This document shows, one piece after another, positions 62,050 through 64,000 of a DNA stretch of 64,000 nucleotides; the stretch's first letter is position 1, and each line of letters starts with the position of its first letter. A program made the translations under genes and the position numbers. This DNA comes from Petrimonas mucosa (lineage in GTDB: Bacteria; Bacteroidota; Bacteroidia; Bacteroidales; Dysgonomonadaceae): NCBI RefSeq assembly GCF_900095795.1, contig NZ_LT608328.1, positions 1,109,001 through 1,173,000 on the forward strand, read 5' to 3'. Below the pieces are notes generated by a model. The model was not told the origin of the DNA, ran no database searches, and saw only the letters and a program-made list of their open reading frames with translations.

Positions 62050-62090
62050 ATAAGGTTAGATTTTCATCGGGTGACAATTGTTGACCATAC

Positions 62091-62507
62091 TCATTTTTTT
62101 CCCACATGGATTGGGATTAACTCGTCATTGCCAAAACTGTTGCAATCCGTACAGTGTACATGGTTCTCGATACCGCCTATCAATTTGTAGCAGCGTCTGC
62201 AACGAAACCACTCTTTGTCAAACTGTACATTACCACCCTCAATATGAATCACCTTTCCTTCCACCAGTGCCAGTGCAATTGTTCTACGGGCTTGTTCATA
62301 GATACGTGTCAATGTAGGGCGTGAAACATTCATCCGTGCAGCAGTCTGATCCTGGTTTAATCCTTCATAGTCCAATAACCGGATTGCTTCATACTCATCG
62401 TATAGCAATGATACAGAACCCAACTTGTTCCGAGGAATGCCAAAGGGCTTGAATCCCTGCATCAGGGGAGGATTGGATATTTTCCGGTTTTGTTTGGGAC
62501 GAGGCAT
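62091..62507 (-). CDS. DUF134 HTH regulator with zinc ribbon
   Basis: 138 residues. Opening MPRPKQNRKISNPPLMQGFKP, then a sigma-region-4-like helix-turn-helix (DYEGLNQDQTAARMNVSRPTL, TRIYEQARRTIA), and two CxxC pairs at the end (FRCRRCYKLIGG, HCTDCNSF). DUF134 proteins occur beside NifX-like and DUF5320 genes in many anaerobes and are thought to be transcription regulators. Here the gene is divergent from such a cluster and may bind the palindrome at 62721-62738. Confidence 0.88.
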   Translation of the reverse strand: MPRPKQNRKISNPPLMQGFKPFGIPRNKLGSVSLLYDEYEAIRLLDYEGLNQDQTAARMNVSRPTLTRIYEQARRTIALALVEGKVIHIEGGNVQFDKEWFRCRRCYKLIGGIENHVHCTDCNSFGNDELIPIHVGKK

Positions 62508-62713
62508 AATATCAATTCACAGTTAAAAAGTTGATTTTGTCACTTTAAATTTCAAAGATATGGAATAGTTATAAACTTATGCTCATTAATGGGATTTTTT
62601 TGATAAATAATTTCACGATCCTGATTGTTGAATTACCATATTTTTTAGAGTGAGACCGTTTTTATTGCATTGTTTATGCTACAAAAAAAATCACTTAAAA
62701 ATATATCGAATTA

Positions 62714-62745
62714 TTTGCTAAATGAACATATGTTCATTATATTTG
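62714..62745 (+). promoter_or_regulatory. Consensus promoter overlaid by a palindrome
   Basis: TTTG at 62714-62717, 20-base spacer, TATATTTG at 62738-62745: both boxes match exactly. The spacer is almost filled by the 18-bp palindrome at 62721-62738. It drives the short ORF at 62766 and the DUF5320 gene. Confidence 0.8.
62721..62738. promoter_or_regulatory. 18-bp perfect palindromic operator
   Basis: AATGAACATATGTTCATT is a perfect inverted repeat between the -33 and -7 boxes. TGAACA-type half sites are seen with ArsR/SmtB metal repressors, but no ArsR gene is in view; the divergent DUF134 regulator is the nearest candidate. Binding here would block the promoter. Confidence 0.75.
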
Positions 62746-62765
62746 CTGTACGAAATGAGTAGTCC

Positions 62766-62978
62766 ATGTTGGCGATCTCAAAATGGAACGGTGAAAAACA
62801 TCTTTTGAAAGTAGCCATCACCGGACATCTGGGCGACAAGGCAGCATCGGTTGCGAGACAACTCGGTATTGAGATGACCCCGCTCGATGATCGGCAGAGA
62901 AGTGTGGAAGAGGTGATTCTGATGATCAAAAAGAGAAATTTTACATTTAACAAAAGGAGGTTATTATGCCAGGAATGA
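62766..62978 (+). CDS. Short protein, possibly a truncated NifX-like (FeMo-cofactor-binding family) fragment
   Basis: 70 residues. HLLKVAITGHLGDKAASVARQLGIEM and the following RSVEEVILMIKKRNF resemble the second half of PF02579-type proteins (ITG...G..A...L...GI.....VEE), but the N-terminal half is missing. This reading rests partly on context, since DUF134 and DUF5320 genes often flank such proteins. It overlaps the next gene by 13 bases. It may be a real small protein or a remnant. Confidence 0.4.
   Translation: MLAISKWNGEKHLLKVAITGHLGDKAASVARQLGIEMTPLDDRQRSVEEVILMIKKRNFTFNKRRLLCQE
62953..62963 (+). promoter_or_regulatory. Strong Shine-Dalgarno before the DUF5320 gene
   Basis: AAAGGAGG stands six bases before the DUF5320 ATG at 62966. 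Bacteroidetes ribosomes hide the anti-SD sequence and their genes seldom carry such sites, so this is unusual here. Confidence 0.6.
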
Positions 62979-63202
62979 ACAGGAGAGGGCCCGAAGGCGA
63001 AGGTCCGATGAGTGGAAGAGGACGGGGACGTTGTAACCCGTCGAACAGAGAGTCCAACAATTTTGATGCTCCTGCAGGAGCCGAGATAAATGCTCCTTTC
63101 CGACAGGGTGCCGGCAGAGGCCGGGGTGCTATCAGGGGTATGGGCCAGGCTCAAGGCGAAAGAATGAGAAGAAGAGATGGTCACCGGTCTCGATGCCTGT
63201 GA
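62966..63202 (+). CDS. DUF5320 Gly/Arg-rich small protein
   Basis: 78 residues. Starts MPGMNRRGPEGEGPMSGRG and continues RGRCNPSN; MPGxxRxGPxGxGPMTGRG-type starts define DUF5320. Gly and Arg make up most of the chain. Members usually sit beside NifX-like or P-loop (Mrp/NBP35) genes in anaerobes, pointing to metal-cluster handling, but no function is proven. It has a strong ribosome-binding site and lies under the operator-controlled promoter. Confidence 0.8.
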   Translation: MPGMNRRGPEGEGPMSGRGRGRCNPSNRESNNFDAPAGAEINAPFRQGAGRGRGAIRGMGQAQGERMRRRDGHRSRCL

Positions 63203-63630
63203 CTGTCAGTAGTATAGATTCTGTGAAAGCATACACTCACTTCTACTGAGAAAAAAGCGCTTGCCGCTGAGTTGTTCTCACGCTTTCACAATAGGACCCG
63301 TTTTTTCAGTCCCCACTCTCTCAAGAGAACTCTACCGTCTTTTCAGGGAGAAGAGTGGCGTGGCCGATCTTTACAAACAGATCAAGTATGAGAGCAACGA
63401 GCGCCTGCTCGCTGAAGCCAGGAGCTCTTCTTGGAATTGTCCATTCTTCTTTTCCTGAATCCCAGGGAATCCCGATCCAGATCACGGCTTGAGGCAACCG
63501 GCCATCAAAACGTAAAAGTGTTTGAAAACAGCATGATGGCCTGGCCTTATATGCGGAGGTGATAAAATGAGACTCGTGGTATCCTGCCGTCAATCAGGAT
63601 TTTAAGCAACAACTGAAAAAATAAGTCAGG
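63203..63630 (+). pseudogene. Decayed region with a DUF89-like relic
   Basis: In the frame around 63246-63410 I read FSVPTLSRELYRLFREKSG followed by VADLYKQIKYESNERLLA, which resembles the N-terminal region of DUF89/ARMT1-like damage-control phosphatases. The frame has no good start and ends at a stop at 63456-63458. Another frame continues to about 63560 without a recognisable match. At 63555-63563 stands GGAGGTGAT, an ideal Shine-Dalgarno, before a 12-codon ORF (MRLVVSCRQSGF). The stretch looks like one or more genes inactivated by frameshifts and deletions. Confidence 0.4.
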
Positions 63631-64000
63631 ATGAAACAAAAGTGGTGTAATCAATCAAAACTGAACCTGAGCATTGACATCATCATGTTATTACTGCTCA
63701 TGCCCTTGGCGGGAATCGGCTTCCTGATAAAATATGTTCTGATCCCCGGTATTCAGCGGAACGAACGCTACGGGGCTGGTGTTGAACTGGAATTTTGGGG
63801 ACTAACACGTCACCAATGGGGATCCATTCACCTGATCATCAGTATCGTTTTCCTCGTTCTTTTACTTCTTCACATTATTCTGCATTGGAAAATGATCGTT
63901 GGGATCTTCAAACGGATGTTTCCTGATAAAGCTTTATGTGCAATATCGGCCACACTGATTGCCGGTACCGGTCTTCTCATGATTGTATTTCCTCTTTTTG
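63631..64000 (+). CDS. DUF4405-like membrane protein (cut by window edge)
   Basis: 123 codons from ATG 63631 to the edge, no stop. Three helices are visible (about 15-37, 66-90, 110-123). The pattern HQWGSIHLIISIVFLVLL and LHIILHWKMIVGIF carries paired His residues spaced as in DUF4405 proteins, which resemble cytochrome b-type heme-binding membrane proteins. Function unknown. It follows the decayed region and may belong to the same cluster. Confidence 0.72.
   Translation, partial: MKQKWCNQSKLNLSIDIIMLLLLMPLAGIGFLIKYVLIPGIQRNERYGAGVELEFWGLTRHQWGSIHLIISIVFLVLLLLHIILHWKMIVGIFKRMFPDKALCAISATLIAGTGLLMIVFPLF

Larger units (their letters stand above)
56851..62056. mobile_element. Putative composite transposon: two IS4-type copies in direct orientation enclosing cargo
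   Basis: IS copy 1 (56858-58225) and copy 2 (60694-62049) have the same orientation. ATAAGGT lies directly left of copy 1 (56851-56857) and directly right of copy 2 (62050-62056). The inner flanks of the two copies do not share a 7-bp repeat. This is what one transposition event of the whole 5.2-kb block would leave. Cargo between: two lipoprotein genes and an orphan istB. Seen in sequence; the single-event history is inference. Confidence 0.75.

Noticed and set aside
60690-62053. Independent insertion of IS4 copy 2 with a 4-bp ATAA duplication
   Set aside because: Possible but weaker: the right-hand ATAA is the first part of ATAAGGT, which matches all seven bases outside copy 1.

Overview
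The window comes from a Bacteroidales chromosome, probably a member of the Dysgonomonadaceae/Porphyromonadaceae side of the order (inference). Supporting signs are SusC/SusD pairs, an ECF sigma/FecR-controlled polysaccharide utilisation locus (PUL), fimbrillin-type lipoproteins, Bacteroidetes-only families (DUF4295, DUF4468, DUF4884, DUF5009), and many promoters of the Bacteroidetes type (-33 TTTG, about 20 bp, -7 TAnnTTTG). Most genes lack Shine-Dalgarno sequences.

Layout. (1) 1-16.5 kb, minus strand: a pectin-type PUL read in the order ECF sigma factor, FecR anti-sigma, SusC with STN domain, SusD, GH106 rhamnosidase, two intact GH28 polygalacturonases, a shortened GH28-like protein that has lost its catalytic aspartates, a beta-helix lipoprotein and the start of a GH92. 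A GH105 unsaturated-uronyl hydrolase lies apart at 43.5-44.6 kb and could finish the same pathway. (2) 16.5-24.3 kb: AGCS amino-acid symporter, DUF4884 lipoprotein, DUF5009 membrane acyltransferase-like protein, a short peptide gene plus a fimbrillin, FMN reductase, class C serine hydrolase, tadA. (3) 24.3-43.4 kb: housekeeping genes: yraN, mmcQ-like, birA, pyrH, frr, rsgA, cls, aroK, ald, sixA-like, cyclophilin, MATE pump, tRNA-Gly, tRNA-Tyr, ribH, TPR protein, rpmB-rpmG-DUF4295, ftsY-rimO-HU/LysM protein, sucCD. (4) 45-55.2 kb: TonB receptor with PepSY-type membrane partner, a LuxR-type regulator with pseudo-receiver coupled to a hemerythrin protein, nitroreductase, KdsC-like phosphatase, a ferredoxin-dependent 2-oxoacid oxidoreductase operon that includes a small two-helix membrane protein missed by length filters, a DEAD-box helicase and tRNA-Ser.

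(5) 55.2-62.1 kb: an accessory island just downstream of tRNA-Ser. It starts with an IS3-family element bounded by an unusual 16-bp direct repeat. Next is a 5.2-kb structure with two nearly identical IS4-type elements in direct orientation. They enclose two lipoprotein genes, one with a papain/C39-like Cys-His-Asp arrangement, and an orphan IS21-type istB. An identical 7-bp repeat (ATAAGGT) lies exactly outside both outer IS ends, so the whole block looks like a composite transposon that moved as one unit.

(6) 62.1-64 kb: a DUF134 regulator gene, then an 18-bp perfect palindrome sitting inside the spacer of a consensus promoter. This drives a small cluster (possible NifX-like fragment, DUF5320 protein). 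Behind it is a decayed stretch with a DUF89 relic and strong Shine-Dalgarno sequences uncommon in this phylum, then a DUF4405 membrane protein cut by the window edge. The strongest candidates for something undescribed are the composite transposon with its cargo, the operator-promoter of the DUF134/DUF5320 locus, and the HU-HU-TM-LysM protein coupled to ftsY-rimO.
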